Of a DNA stretch of 39,768 bases, positions 8,333-17,481 are shown piece by piece (position 1 is the stretch's first letter; each line of letters opens with the position of its first letter). The stretch covers positions 1-39,768 of the forward strand of contig JAOKFJ010000008.1 in NCBI GenBank assembly GCA_028247015.1, given 5' to 3'. This DNA comes from Methylophilaceae bacterium (GTDB lineage Bacteria > Pseudomonadota > Gammaproteobacteria > Burkholderiales > Methylophilaceae). Under the pieces are notes generated by a model, which had not been told where the DNA came from, searched no databases, and saw only the letters and a list, made by a program, of their open reading frames with translations. The position numbers and the translations under genes were made by a program.

Positions 8333-9641
8333 TTTTTTTACCAACAATCATCTCCAGGTCAGATATTTCTTTTGGGGCTTTTTCTGTTAGCACTACAGGA
8401 TTATTTTTATTAATGAGAACATCATCTTCGATCCGAACGCCTATACCCCAGAATTCTTTAGGAATTTTTGGATTTGACTTAATATAGCATCCAGGTTCAA
8501 TGGTTAAAACATTTCCATCAATTAATTTAATAGATTGACCATCGGCGTCTACATATTCCCCTGCATCATGAACATCTAAGCCTAACCAATGACTCGTACG
8601 ATGCATAAAAAAATCTTTATACGTTTCTTTCTCTTCAATTTCATCTCGACTTCCACTGCATAATTTTAAGTCAATTAATCCATCAATAATTACACTCAAT
8701 GCTGCTTTATGTGGAGCATTGAATAAGTTTTCACTCTTTGCTTCTTCGATTGCTTTTTTCTGAGCTAATAAAACCATTTCGTATATATCCTTTTGAGCTG
8801 GAGTAAATTTTCCATTTATTGGGTATGTTCTTGTTATATCTGAAGCATACAACTCAAATTCGCATCCAGCATCAACTAGCAACAAATCTCCGCTTACCAT
8901 CTTTTGATTGTTAGCAATATAATGAAGTGTGCAAGCATTTTTACCTCCTGCAACAATTGATTGATAAGCAGGATCACCCGCTCCATTTTGGACAAAATGA
9001 TTGAGAATTTCCCCTTCAACTTGATACTCATTTTTTCCAGGAAAAGTGCTTCTCATCCCCTGAATATGTGCTTCTGAAGCAATATCTGCAGACTTCTGCA
9101 TTAATTCTATTTCATAAGAGCTCTTAACTACACGCATGGGGTCTAAAATACTCGCTAGATCAACAACCATTTCAGGAGTTTGGATACCTGATCTTTTTTG
9201 TTGCTTGTTGTAATCAATCCATTGATTAATTAATCCCTGCTGTTTTAGTGTGTTGGTTGATAAACTAAAAATCTTTTTTCGGTTTGCTATTAATTTAACA
9301 GCAATTTCATTTATCTTTTCTAGCGGATGTGCTTCATCAATAAGAAATTTTTCTTTAGCTTCCATTGGTCCATAAATAAATCCATCCCAAATCTCTTTTT
9401 CTTTCTCTTTTTGATGGCAAAATAGTACAGAAAATGGTTTATTTCCTCCCACAACAAATAAAACTGAATCTGATTCTGGAAAGCCCGATAAGTAATGAAA
9501 GTAACTGTCAGACCTAAACTTAAAGTGGCAATCACGATTTCGTGTAACCTTTTCAGCATTGAATATTATAGCTATACCATCTCCAATCTTGGATTGAAGA
9601 ATACTTCTTCGATTGTAAAATTCGTTGTAATTTGATTTCAA
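8325..9641 (-). CDS. pepP: Xaa-Pro aminopeptidase (aminopeptidase P, M24B)
   Basis: Cytoplasmic metallopeptidase removing N-terminal residues that precede proline, 438 residues. The five dimetal ligands of the pita-bread fold are present: Asp257 (VDAG), Asp268 (SDIT), His351 (SHWLGLDVHD), Glu382 (EPGCY) and Glu405 (IEDDV). The N-terminal domain (VTRNRDCHFKFR, YLSGFPESDSVL) matches E. coli PepP. The start is TTG; no ATG is available before the conserved N-terminal sequence. pepP upstream of ubiH is a recurring arrangement in proteobacteria. The spacer to murU is 31 bases, so pepP may be co-transcribed with amgK-murU; a TATAAT on the minus strand at 9672-9677 could also serve it. Confidence 0.93.
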   Translation of the reverse strand: MKSNYNEFYNRRSILQSKIGDGIAIIFNAEKVTRNRDCHFKFRSDSYFHYLSGFPESDSVLFVVGGNKPFSVLFCHQKEKEKEIWDGFIYGPMEAKEKFLIDEAHPLEKINEIAVKLIANRKKIFSLSTNTLKQQGLINQWIDYNKQQKRSGIQTPEMVVDLASILDPMRVVKSSYEIELMQKSADIASEAHIQGMRSTFPGKNEYQVEGEILNHFVQNGAGDPAYQSIVAGGKNACTLHYIANNQKMVSGDLLLVDAGCEFELYASDITRTYPINGKFTPAQKDIYEMVLLAQKKAIEEAKSENLFNAPHKAALSVIIDGLIDLKLCSGSRDEIEEKETYKDFFMHRTSHWLGLDVHDAGEYVDADGQSIKLIDGNVLTIEPGCYIKSNPKIPKEFWGIGVRIEDDVLINKNNPVVLTEKAPKEISDLEMIVGKKND

Positions 9642-9672
9642 TTTATTGTTCTTTATATTTAAAATAAAAATA

Positions 9673-10344
9673 TTATAGGTTATCTTGACCCATTAATCTC
9701 TCAGGGGTTCCAATATCAATCCATAAACCATTGAATAGCTTTCCCTTTATTAATTTTTTATCGACCTTCTCTCTCAAAACATCTGATAATTTAATAGGCA
9801 TATTATTAGGTAGATCATAAAAGAAATTAGGTCTATAAAGTGCGACCCCGGAGAATGTTTTTTTTATAATCCCATTATTCATTACTACTCCATCCTCACC
9901 CAATAAAAAATCTCCAGTAGGGTTATGTAAAGGATTTTTTACGAAAAATAGCAGTCCCTCAATGTTTTCTGGTAAATTTAATTCATATAACTCAGCATAA
10001 TTTATGTCTGAAAATACATCGCTATTTATGACTAAAAAAGGATCTGATTTAAGAAGAGGTAGAGCTTTTTTAATACCTCCGGCAGTTTCTAAAACTGGAT
10101 TTTCATCTGAAAAAATAATCCGAACCCCCCATTGCGATCCGCTACCAAGGTAGCCCTTAATTTTTTCCGCTAGATAGGAAACATTAATTACAATATCTAT
10201 AAATCCAGCTGCAGCTAATTTCTCAATATGCCAGACAATTAATGGTTTATCGTTAAAAATTAATAGCGGCTTAGGAGTCTCTTTAGTTAAATCTCCCATT
10301 CTTTCGCCTCTACCCGCTGCTAATATCATCACTGATCTATTCAT
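9673..10344 (-). CDS. murU: N-acetylmuramate-1-phosphate uridylyltransferase
   Basis: Nucleotidyltransferase of 223 residues making UDP-MurNAc from MurNAc-1-phosphate. It thereby returns recycled muropeptide sugar to peptidoglycan synthesis without passing through MurA/MurB, the fosfomycin-sensitive step. The N-terminal pyrophosphorylase motif LAAGRGERM with TPKPLL, the metal-binding INSDVFSD, and the closing GLWIDIGTPERL are all visible. Sequence alone could also fit a sugar-1-phosphate guanylyl- or uridylyltransferase. The 4-base overlap (ATGA) with amgK and location beside lptD-surA match the pseudomonad amgK-murU locus and support MurU. Confidence 0.87.
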   Translation of the reverse strand: MNRSVMILAAGRGERMGDLTKETPKPLLIFNDKPLIVWHIEKLAAAGFIDIVINVSYLAEKIKGYLGSGSQWGVRIIFSDENPVLETAGGIKKALPLLKSDPFLVINSDVFSDINYAELYELNLPENIEGLLFFVKNPLHNPTGDFLLGEDGVVMNNGIIKKTFSGVALYRPNFFYDLPNNMPIKLSDVLREKVDKKLIKGKLFNGLWIDIGTPERLMGQDNL

Positions 10345-11315
10345 TTTATTATTAGTTTATTCAATAAATTTCTCAAGGGAAATAATTCCTTATATCTACT
10401 TATAGTATTCCACAAATATTTTTCTACTAATGGGATATCGTCGAGGTATTGATTTTTTTTATCGCGAATAGATAGCCTTGAAAATATCCCAAGAATTTTT
10501 AGGTGCCTTTGAACCCCCATCAATTCAAAATCTTCATAAAATTTAGAAAAATCATTTTGGATTGGTAAATTTTCTTTTTTAGCTTTCTGCCAATAACGAA
10601 CAGATTGATCAATTATAAATTCCTCGTCGCATTCAATGTATGCATCTTTTAACAATGAAACTAAGTCATAAGTTATTGGGCCAACCAACGCGTCTTGAAA
10701 ATCTAAAATACCAGGGTTTTGTTCTGTACCGCCTAAAAACATTAAATTTCTTGAATGAAAATCTCTATGAACAAAGACTTGAGGCTGCAAACTCACTTTT
10801 TTAGCAATAAATTTAAAAAATTTGTCTAGTATGCCTAAGTCTATCTTTGCTAACGAAATATTCTTGAGTTTAATAAGGTACCAATCAACAAACAAACTCA
10901 TTTCCTCATATAATTTCTTTTCATCATAATGCTGCATTTTTTTTGTACTTATCATTTTTTGAATCTGAATAAGCGAACTTGCTGCATCCGAATAGAGCTT
11001 AGCTGCATTATCCTTATTTATCACATCTAGATAGGTCATTGGACCAAAGTCATCCATTAAAATAATGCCCAATTTAATATCAAATGCATATATTTTTGGT
11101 GCCTTAACTTCAGCCTCCATCAGTCGATTGGCGACTTCAAGGAAAAGTACAATACTCTCTTTTTTTGGTGGTGCATCCATTAAAATATAGGTTTGATTGC
11201 CATTAGAGACTCTAAAGTAACGCCTAAAACTTGCATCAGCTGAGGCGGGCTTCCATTGGAAATTTTCTCCTAAATAGTTATTAATCCATAATTTAATTTC
11301 TTGTTCTCTATTCAC
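10341..11315 (-). CDS. amgK: anomeric MurNAc/GlcNAc sugar kinase AmgK
   Basis: Aminoglycoside-phosphotransferase-fold kinase of 324 residues that phosphorylates MurNAc at the anomeric carbon, feeding MurU in cell-wall recycling. The catalytic loop HRDFHSRN (His183-Asn190, Asp185 the likely base) and the metal-binding ILDFQD (Asp205) are intact. The N-terminal ADASFRRYFRV is typical of AmgK. The start is GTG, with a GAGG ribosome binding site 5 bases upstream; an ATG two codons earlier is out of frame. It is divergent from lptD across a 157-base promoter region and overlaps murU by 4 bases. Confidence 0.88.
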   Translation of the reverse strand: MNREQEIKLWINNYLGENFQWKPASADASFRRYFRVSNGNQTYILMDAPPKKESIVLFLEVANRLMEAEVKAPKIYAFDIKLGIILMDDFGPMTYLDVINKDNAAKLYSDAASSLIQIQKMISTKKMQHYDEKKLYEEMSLFVDWYLIKLKNISLAKIDLGILDKFFKFIAKKVSLQPQVFVHRDFHSRNLMFLGGTEQNPGILDFQDALVGPITYDLVSLLKDAYIECDEEFIIDQSVRYWQKAKKENLPIQNDFSKFYEDFELMGVQRHLKILGIFSRLSIRDKKNQYLDDIPLVEKYLWNTISRYKELFPLRNLLNKLIIK

Positions 11316-11472
11316 GCATTCCTCATTATTTCTCTATAAATATCGATTTTTTTTAAATACTTGAGTTATAATTCATAACTTACTGATTTATATATTACTT
11401 TTTTAAATAACCTTAAAGTACAAAATTAACTAAATATGACTAAAATTACTATATCAGGTTTGGATTAATATT
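11316..11472. promoter_or_regulatory. divergent amgK / lptD promoter region
   Basis: A 157-base AT-rich spacer with no credible gene. On the plus strand a TATAAT at 11367-11372 could be an lptD -10, with a weak -35. Several AT-rich -10-like sequences could serve amgK on the minus strand, and I cannot choose between them. A ten-codon ORF (ATG 11436-11438 to TAA 11466-11468) ends 4 bases before the lptD TTG; it has no clear ribosome binding site. Confidence 0.4.
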
Positions 11473-13731
11473 TTGTTGAGATTTATATACATTTTTTTGT
11501 ATTCAACTACATTGATTAGTGGCCTTACAGTTATTACTTCAATCAATGCAGCTGAAGTATTAGATCCCAATAAAATAGTCATTGAAGGTGATTCGCTAGA
11601 GAATAAGATAGACAGAAAGCTAAAAGCTTCTGGGAACGCCCTTCTAAAGAAAGGCGACAAAACTATTCAAGCCGACATTATCGAATACGATCAAATTTCA
11701 GATGAACTATATGCTAGAGGCAATATAAAGCTCAACGCTAATGGATCAATAATTACTGGGACACAGATGGAGTTGTCAATGGATTCAAATACAGGTGTTA
11801 TACCAAACGCAACATTCACAACTAAACTAAATAATTCGTCTAGCTCTGTTTTCAATAATAGCATTAGAGGTACAGCATCATTATTATTTATAGAAGGGGC
11901 AGATAAGAAAAAATTAGAGAATGCATCAATCACCACGTGTGAAGCCGATCAAGATGATTGGTTTATTAATGCTTCTGAAATAGAAATTAACGAAAGATCA
12001 AAAACTGTTGATGCAACTAATGCAACACTGGAGTTCAAGGGAGTTCCAGTTTTGTTTTCCCCATTAGTAAATTTTTCATTTAATGACGAGAGAAAATCAG
12101 GCTTTCTGGCACCAAGTATAGGAACTACATCTAGAAGTGGTTTTGAGACATCAGTCCCATATTATATTAATTTGTCACCTACCTCTGATGCAACTATCAC
12201 TCCCCGCTACTTTAGTAAGCGCGGATTACAGATCCAAGGAGAATACCGCTATTTGGACAAAAATTATAGTGGCATTAGTTCAGCAGAAATATTAAATAGT
12301 GACGAACATGCAAGTGACACGAGACGTTACTTAGTAAAAATTAATCATCAACATAAGCTAGCTAAAGGACTTACAGGAAGTGCAAGAATTGAAAAAGTTT
12401 CTGATGATAATTATTTCTCAGATCTTGAATCACTCATTTCAGTAACAAGTCAAACAAGCTTGCCTCAAGAGCTACAATTAGATTATGTCAATGAGGATTG
12501 GAACGTCAACTTAATTACACAAAAATTTCAGAATTTATCAACTAGCTCTCCCTATGAAAGGCTGCCAAGTTTGTCTGCTAGTTACTCTAAAGTAAAGGAA
12601 GGTGGTCTTGGACTAACTCAATATGAAACTGACCTAACTCTATCGATAACTCAGTTTGAGAGAAATAATGACTATATAGGAACAAATAATATAGAAGGCA
12701 CACGATTTGTAGCAAAACCTAGTATAACTGCTCCCTTTGAAAGAAACTATGGCTATATAATTCCTAAAATTAGTATGAATTTGAGTAGTTATGATCTCGA
12801 TAATAGCAGCGTTTCGTCCAAAAAATTTGCAATACCAACAATGTCTTTAGATAGTGGAGTTTTTATTGATCGCGAGTTCAAAATTGGTGAAAATAATTTT
12901 ACACAAACTTTAGAGCCTAGAGCCTTTTATACCTATACCCCATACAAAGACCAATCAATGCTTCCTATGTTTGACACTGGGTTACTTGATCTTAATCAAT
13001 ATAGTATTTTTAATGAAAATCAATTTGTTGGAGGAGATAGAGTAATTGATGCTAATCAACTTACTTTGGCAGCAACAACAAGGTTTATAGATGACACTGG
13101 AACCGAAAGACTTTCTGGTACTCTAGCTCAAAGGTTTTATATAAGTGATAGAAAAGTTTTAAATGAAACGCAATTTGCAAATTCAGTATATCGAAGTGAC
13201 TCAACAGATTTATTTATGATAGCCTTTGCAAGACTTAACTCATCATTAACAATAGATACAGAATTACAATACAATCCTGATGAGGGGTCAACAAACAGAG
13301 CAACTCTATCATCAAATTTCTCACCAGAACCCGGAAAATTAATTGACGCTAGTTATCGATTAATTAGAAGTCCATCAGGAAGTATAAATGACCTTAAGCA
13401 AATAAATATAGCTGGGCAGTGGCCTATCGGAAAGGGTTACTCGACAGTTGGTAGGTATAATTATGATATAAAAAAATCAGGTGTGGTTGAGGCCCTAGGT
13501 GGGTTATCCTATGACGCAGGATGTTGGTCATCAAGTATATTACTTCATCGCCTATCTTTAGCAACCACTGAAAAATCAAATTACACACTATTCTTTCAAT
13601 TAGAATTAGGTGGGCTAGGCTCACTTGGTACAAGTAAGGACAGCTTAGCAGATGTACTTAATAGAAATGTTCCAGGTTCCTACTCGTCATCGGATCTTCC
13701 AGATAAATTCAGACAAGATAATTTCAATTGA
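11473..13731 (+). CDS. lptD: LPS-assembly outer-membrane protein LptD
   Basis: Outer-membrane beta-barrel that, with LptE, inserts lipopolysaccharide into the outer leaflet. It has 752 residues: a signal peptide (hydrophobic residues 3-22, cleavage after INA near 26), an N-terminal periplasmic OstA/beta-jellyroll domain (about 35-190, with IEYDQISDELYARGNI), then the barrel. Only two cysteines exist, Cys156 and Cys684, against four in E. coli. They sit where the N-terminal domain and the barrel end would be joined by the essential long-range disulfide. The start is TTG (11473, or the next codon, also TTG); the first in-frame ATG is about 100 codons downstream, past the signal peptide. It is first in lptD-surA-pdxA-ksgA. 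Confidence 0.94.
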   Translation: MLRFIYIFLYSTTLISGLTVITSINAAEVLDPNKIVIEGDSLENKIDRKLKASGNALLKKGDKTIQADIIEYDQISDELYARGNIKLNANGSIITGTQMELSMDSNTGVIPNATFTTKLNNSSSSVFNNSIRGTASLLFIEGADKKKLENASITTCEADQDDWFINASEIEINERSKTVDATNATLEFKGVPVLFSPLVNFSFNDERKSGFLAPSIGTTSRSGFETSVPYYINLSPTSDATITPRYFSKRGLQIQGEYRYLDKNYSGISSAEILNSDEHASDTRRYLVKINHQHKLAKGLTGSARIEKVSDDNYFSDLESLISVTSQTSLPQELQLDYVNEDWNVNLITQKFQNLSTSSPYERLPSLSASYSKVKEGGLGLTQYETDLTLSITQFERNNDYIGTNNIEGTRFVAKPSITAPFERNYGYIIPKISMNLSSYDLDNSSVSSKKFAIPTMSLDSGVFIDREFKIGENNFTQTLEPRAFYTYTPYKDQSMLPMFDTGLLDLNQYSIFNENQFVGGDRVIDANQLTLAATTRFIDDTGTERLSGTLAQRFYISDRKVLNETQFANSVYRSDSTDLFMIAFARLNSSLTIDTELQYNPDEGSTNRATLSSNFSPEPGKLIDASYRLIRSPSGSINDLKQINIAGQWPIGKGYSTVGRYNYDIKKSGVVEALGGLSYDAGCWSSSILLHRLSLATTEKSNYTLFFQLELGGLGSLGTSKDSLADVLNRNVPGSYSSSDLPDKFRQDNFN

Positions 13732-15032
13732 TCAAAAATAAGTTCAATAATAAGTTAGTTACAATATTCATCTGCATTACATTAAATATACCTTCTATAT
13801 TTTTTAATTTAAAGGCTTACGAGGACTATGAAAGTCTTGATAGAGTTATAGCTGTGGTTGAAAAATCAGTTGTGACAAAAAATGAATTAGAAAGCGCAAT
13901 AAATAGTGTCATCATTCAATTTAAGACAGCAAATAAACCAGTCCCAAGTCAAAATGTATTGATAAAAGAAATGTTAGATCGTCTAATTGAAAAAAAATTA
14001 ATAACTCAGTACGCAGAAATGATTGGAATTAAAGTAGAAAATCAATACCTAGATAGCGTTATCAGCAATATAGCTAAAAAAAATAATATAACAGTGGAGG
14101 AACTTAAACTCAAATTAGAAAGTGAAGGTGGAGATTTTAGTGAATTTAAAGAAGGTATTTCGTATGAGCTGCTTATGAATCAAGTGAAAGAAAGAGAAAT
14201 AACTTCTAAAATTAATGTTTCTGATTTTGAAATAGAAAGTATGTTAAAAAAAGAAACTAGTAAAGCACCTGCAGAATTTAAAATCTCCCATATTCTTTTA
14301 AAGAAAGAAAACGGTTACATATTAGGCGGAGGGAAATTAAAAAAAATTCTCAATCAATTAAAAACAGAAACATTCTCAAATATAGCTATTAATAAATCTA
14401 GAGGTCCCATGGCGAGTAAAGGTGGCGATCTAGGTTGGAAAAAAATCGAAGAATTACCTGAGCTTTTTTCGATAGCGATTAGTAAGATGAGCATTGGAGA
14501 TGTGTCAGAACCTTTAGTATCAGGTAATGGGATTCATATTATTAGATTAGATGATGCGAAGAATAGCGATAAAAAAAGTAATAGAATTTTTTCTGAACAA
14601 TTTAATATCAGTCAAATATTAATAAAAACAAATGAAATAAATAATGAAGACGCCATAAAAAAGAAATTAAGGAATATTAAAAATCAAATACTTGAGGGAG
14701 TAAAATTCTCTGAAGCCGCATCTCAATTCTCCGACGGTCCTGCATCATTATTAGAAGGAGCATTAGGTTGGGTTGATAAAAGTGCCATGTTACCAAATTA
14801 TAAAAGTGCTGTAGAGTCATCCGCATTAGGTGAAGTGAGTGGTCCTTTTGATACAGAGATAGGCTGGGTACTCCTACTTGTATCTGAAACTAGGAACAAG
14901 GATATCACTGATGAGAAAAAGAAATTATCTGCAAAAATTGAGATACTTCAAAGAAAAACACAAATTAAATATAAAGATTGGTACGATCAACTTAAATCTC
15001 AAGTTCATATTGAAATTCTACTAAACGAATAA
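13728..15032 (+). CDS. surA: periplasmic chaperone / peptidyl-prolyl isomerase SurA
   Basis: Periplasmic chaperone that escorts outer-membrane proteins, including LptD, to the BAM machine; 434 residues. N-terminal signal sequence to about residue 31, SurA N-domain (SLDRVIAVVEKSVVTKNEL), then two parvulin domains. The first runs from FKISHILLKK through GGDLGWK to GNGIHIIRLDD (about 185-275) and the second from FNISQILIKT through GALGWVDK (about 290-390). The start is TTG, overlapping the lptD stop by 4 bases (TTGA), so translation is probably coupled. Initiating at a later ATG would remove the signal peptide. Confidence 0.94.
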   Translation: MIKNKFNNKLVTIFICITLNIPSIFFNLKAYEDYESLDRVIAVVEKSVVTKNELESAINSVIIQFKTANKPVPSQNVLIKEMLDRLIEKKLITQYAEMIGIKVENQYLDSVISNIAKKNNITVEELKLKLESEGGDFSEFKEGISYELLMNQVKEREITSKINVSDFEIESMLKKETSKAPAEFKISHILLKKENGYILGGGKLKKILNQLKTETFSNIAINKSRGPMASKGGDLGWKKIEELPELFSIAISKMSIGDVSEPLVSGNGIHIIRLDDAKNSDKKSNRIFSEQFNISQILIKTNEINNEDAIKKKLRNIKNQILEGVKFSEAASQFSDGPASLLEGALGWVDKSAMLPNYKSAVESSALGEVSGPFDTEIGWVLLLVSETRNKDITDEKKKLSAKIEILQRKTQIKYKDWYDQLKSQVHIEILLNE

Positions 15033-15037
15033 AATAT

Positions 15038-16012
15038 ATGTGTATTAAATTACCGAGCATCGTTATAAATTGTGGAGAGCCCGCTGGTATTGGCTTAGAT
15101 TTATGTGTATTTCTAGCTTTTAAAAAAATTCCGGCTAAAATTACTATTATGGCGAATATGAAAGCTCTTGATGCTAGAGCTAAAATGCATGATAAGAAAA
15201 TTAATTTTACAGAAAATCTGTCGAGCCATAAAGGAAATGGAAACATCTACGTTATAGATGTTCCTTATCAATCCGATGTTAACCCAGGAAAACCAAATCA
15301 AAAGAATTCATTAGCACAATTAAAAATGATTGATTATGGCGTGAGAAATTGTTTAAATAAAAATTATGATGCAATTATTACTCTTCCGATAAGCAAAGAG
15401 ATATTAACAACAGCTAAAGTTAAATTCACTGGACATACTGAGTACATATCAAATTTATGTAAAACTTCCAAAAAGGAAGTTATGTTACTTGCAAATAAAG
15501 AATTAAAAGTAGCCTTAGTTACAACTCATGTTGCAGTTTCTAAGGTTTCGCAGTTGATTACAAAAGCCAAACTAACAAGTGTTATTAAAACTCTTCACCT
15601 TGACCTTCAAAAACGTTTTAAAATAAAAAGTCCAAAAATTATCATTACCGGACTTAATCCACATGCCGGTGAAAATGGAAATTTTGGTAATGAAGAAATT
15701 AAAACAATTACTCCAGTTATCGAAAACCTTAAAAGTCAAGGGTTTGACTTAATAGGACCAATCCCAGCAGATACTGCATTTGTTCCTAAAAATATAAGGA
15801 TTGCAGACTGCTTTCTAGCAATGTTTCATGATCAGGGCCTATCGGCATTCAAAGCACTATCATTTGGACAGGGTGTAAACATAACCTTAGGACTTCCTAT
15901 CATAAGGACATCAGTTGATCATGGAACAGCATATAACCTTGTTGGAACTAATGATATTGATCCAAAAAGTTTCTATCAGGCTATTGATATGGCAATTAGT
16001 TTAAGTAAATGA
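15038..16012 (+). CDS. pdxA: 4-hydroxythreonine-4-phosphate dehydrogenase
   Basis: NAD-dependent dehydrogenase of the DXP-dependent pyridoxal phosphate pathway, cytoplasmic, 324 residues. Visible motifs are GEPAGIG at the N-terminus and the three metal-binding histidines in FTGHTEYI, LNPHAGENG and MFHDQGLS. The position between surA and ksgA is the classic proteobacterial order. The spacer from surA is 5 bases, and the 3' end overlaps ksgA by 4 bases (ATGA). Confidence 0.95.
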   Translation: MCIKLPSIVINCGEPAGIGLDLCVFLAFKKIPAKITIMANMKALDARAKMHDKKINFTENLSSHKGNGNIYVIDVPYQSDVNPGKPNQKNSLAQLKMIDYGVRNCLNKNYDAIITLPISKEILTTAKVKFTGHTEYISNLCKTSKKEVMLLANKELKVALVTTHVAVSKVSQLITKAKLTSVIKTLHLDLQKRFKIKSPKIIITGLNPHAGENGNFGNEEIKTITPVIENLKSQGFDLIGPIPADTAFVPKNIRIADCFLAMFHDQGLSAFKALSFGQGVNITLGLPIIRTSVDHGTAYNLVGTNDIDPKSFYQAIDMAISLSK

Positions 16013-16788
16013 TTAAAGCTAAAAAAAAATATGGGCAAAACTTTTTGATAGATAAAGGTGTTATAAATAAAATAATTGAGGCGATTAATCCAAAAAATTT
16101 AGATCAAATTTTAGAGATTGGCCCAGGTCTTGGGGCACTAACTTCTCAGATTCTAAATAAGGTTGATCATATTGATGTCGTCGAAATTGATCCTGATATG
16201 ATAAAAATTCTCCAAGAAAAGCTACCCCCTTCAAAAATAACGATATTTCCTTTAAATATTCTTGAAATGAGCAATGACGCTATTGGAAAGTATGACAAGG
16301 TTATTGGTAATTTGCCTTATTATATTTCTAGTGAAATTCTGCTAAAAATGATAAAAACTATAAATAATCAAAAAGATTTACATTTTATGCTGCAAAAAGA
16401 AGTAGCCGAAAGAATTTCCTCTTCAACTCATTCAAAAAGCTATGGAAGATTATCTGTGATGCTACAATATTTTTTTGATATAGAATTACTATTTGATATT
16501 AAACCTGAATCATTCTCCCCTCCTCCAAAAGTAACTTCATCATTAGTTAGGTTGATTCCAAAAATAAACCATGAAAATACAGTAAAAAATATTGATAGCT
16601 TTGAAAAATTACTGAAGCTTTCCTTCTCACAAAAAAGAAAAACTATTAAAAATAATCTAAAACCTATACTAAATGATAGTGAACTAAATATGCTTGCGAT
16701 TAATCCTCAGGATAGAGCAGAGATGCTGTCATTGTCAGACTTTGTAAGAATTGAAAATTATATTTTCGATAAAATAATATTAGATTGA
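16009..16788 (+). CDS. ksgA: 16S rRNA (A1518/A1519) dimethyltransferase RsmA/KsgA
   Basis: SAM-dependent enzyme dimethylating two adjacent adenines in the last helix of 16S rRNA during small-subunit maturation; 259 residues. KKKYGQNFL at the N-terminus, EIGPGLGALT (SAM site) and the catalytic NLPYYIS are intact, and the C-terminal helical domain contains LLKLSFSQKRKTIKNNL. A run of nine A bases (16021-16029) encodes the start of the KKKYGQNF motif. Last of the lptD-surA-pdxA-ksgA group; a fresh promoter for adk lies in the short spacer that follows. Confidence 0.96.
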   Translation: MIKAKKKYGQNFLIDKGVINKIIEAINPKNLDQILEIGPGLGALTSQILNKVDHIDVVEIDPDMIKILQEKLPPSKITIFPLNILEMSNDAIGKYDKVIGNLPYYISSEILLKMIKTINNQKDLHFMLQKEVAERISSSTHSKSYGRLSVMLQYFFDIELLFDIKPESFSPPPKVTSSLVRLIPKINHENTVKNIDSFEKLLKLSFSQKRKTIKNNLKPILNDSELNMLAINPQDRAEMLSLSDFVRIENYIFDKIILD

Positions 16789-16791
16789 AAC

Positions 16792-16800
16792 TGCTATAAT
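16792..16800 (+). promoter_or_regulatory. extended -10 promoter of adk
   Basis: TGCTATAAT: a perfect TATAAT (16795-16800) with the upstream TG of an extended -10 element. No good -35 is present. Transcription would start near 16807, too close to the in-frame TTG at 16810 to allow a leader, which supports the ATG at 16825 as the real adk start. Confidence 0.5.
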
Positions 16801-16824
16801 TTAATCCTTTTGGATAAAATAACT

Positions 16825-17478
16825 ATGAAAATTATTCTTCTTGGAGCACCTGGAGCTGGTAAAGGTACGCAAGCGCAATACCTTAAACAGAAGTTTAATA
16901 TTCCACAGATATCAACAGGAGATATGCTTCGGACAGCTGTTGGAAATAAAACTGACCTTGGTATAAAGGCAAAGAATTTTATGGATAATGGAGAGTTAGT
17001 TCCTGATCAGTTGATTATTAATCTTGTAAAACTAAGGATTAGTGAGCAAGATTGCGAGAATGGTTTTCTATTGGATGGATTTCCTCGGACAATACCTCAA
17101 GCAGAAGCAATGAGCAGTGAAGGTATTAATATTAACGTTGTTATTGAAATTAAAGTTCCTGACCAAACAATTATAGAGAGGCTCAGTGGCCGAAGAATTC
17201 ATATGTCTTCTGGAAGAATATATCATATTACAAATAACCCCCCAAAAAATGCAGGGATTGATGATGAAACAGGTGAGCAATTAGTAATTAGGGATGATGA
17301 TATTAAGGAGACAATAATGAAACGATTGGAAACATATCATCGAGAAACTGAACCCTTAGTAAATTTTTATTCGTCATGGAAAAATAAGAACATGAGCACT
17401 AAGCCTATATTTATAAGTATAGATGGCTCCAAAAAAGCTATTGATATTAATAATATGATTTCTGAAAAAATATCTTAA
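16825..17478 (+). CDS. adk: adenylate kinase
   Basis: Interconverts ATP plus AMP and 2 ADP. The ATG at 16825 gives [16 protein letters not shown], the canonical Adk N-terminus, and 217 residues (E. coli has 214). The P-loop is GAPGAGKGT (7-15), with DGFPRT in the AMP/ATP core. The LID region ([12 protein letters not shown] to [14 protein letters not shown]) has no zinc-binding cysteines, as in most Gram-negative enzymes. It has its own extended -10 promoter and leads adk-leuS-lptE-holA-proA-nadD, with a 3-base gap to leuS. Confidence 0.96.
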   Translation: MKIILLGAPGAGKGTQAQYLKQKFNIPQISTGDMLRTAVGNKTDLGIKAKNFMDNGELVPDQLIINLVKLRISEQDCENGFLLDGFPRTIPQAEAMSSEGININVVIEIKVPDQTIIERLSGRRIHMSSGRIYHITNNPPKNAGIDDETGEQLVIRDDDIKETIMKRLETYHRETEPLVNFYSSWKNKNMSTKPIFISIDGSKKAIDINNMISEKIS

Positions 17479-17481
17479 ATA

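Noticed and set aside
16810-16824. An in-frame TTG giving adenylate kinase five extra residues.
   Set aside because: The canonical Adk start [10 protein letters not shown] begins at the ATG 16825, and the predicted transcription start lies only 3 bases before the TTG.
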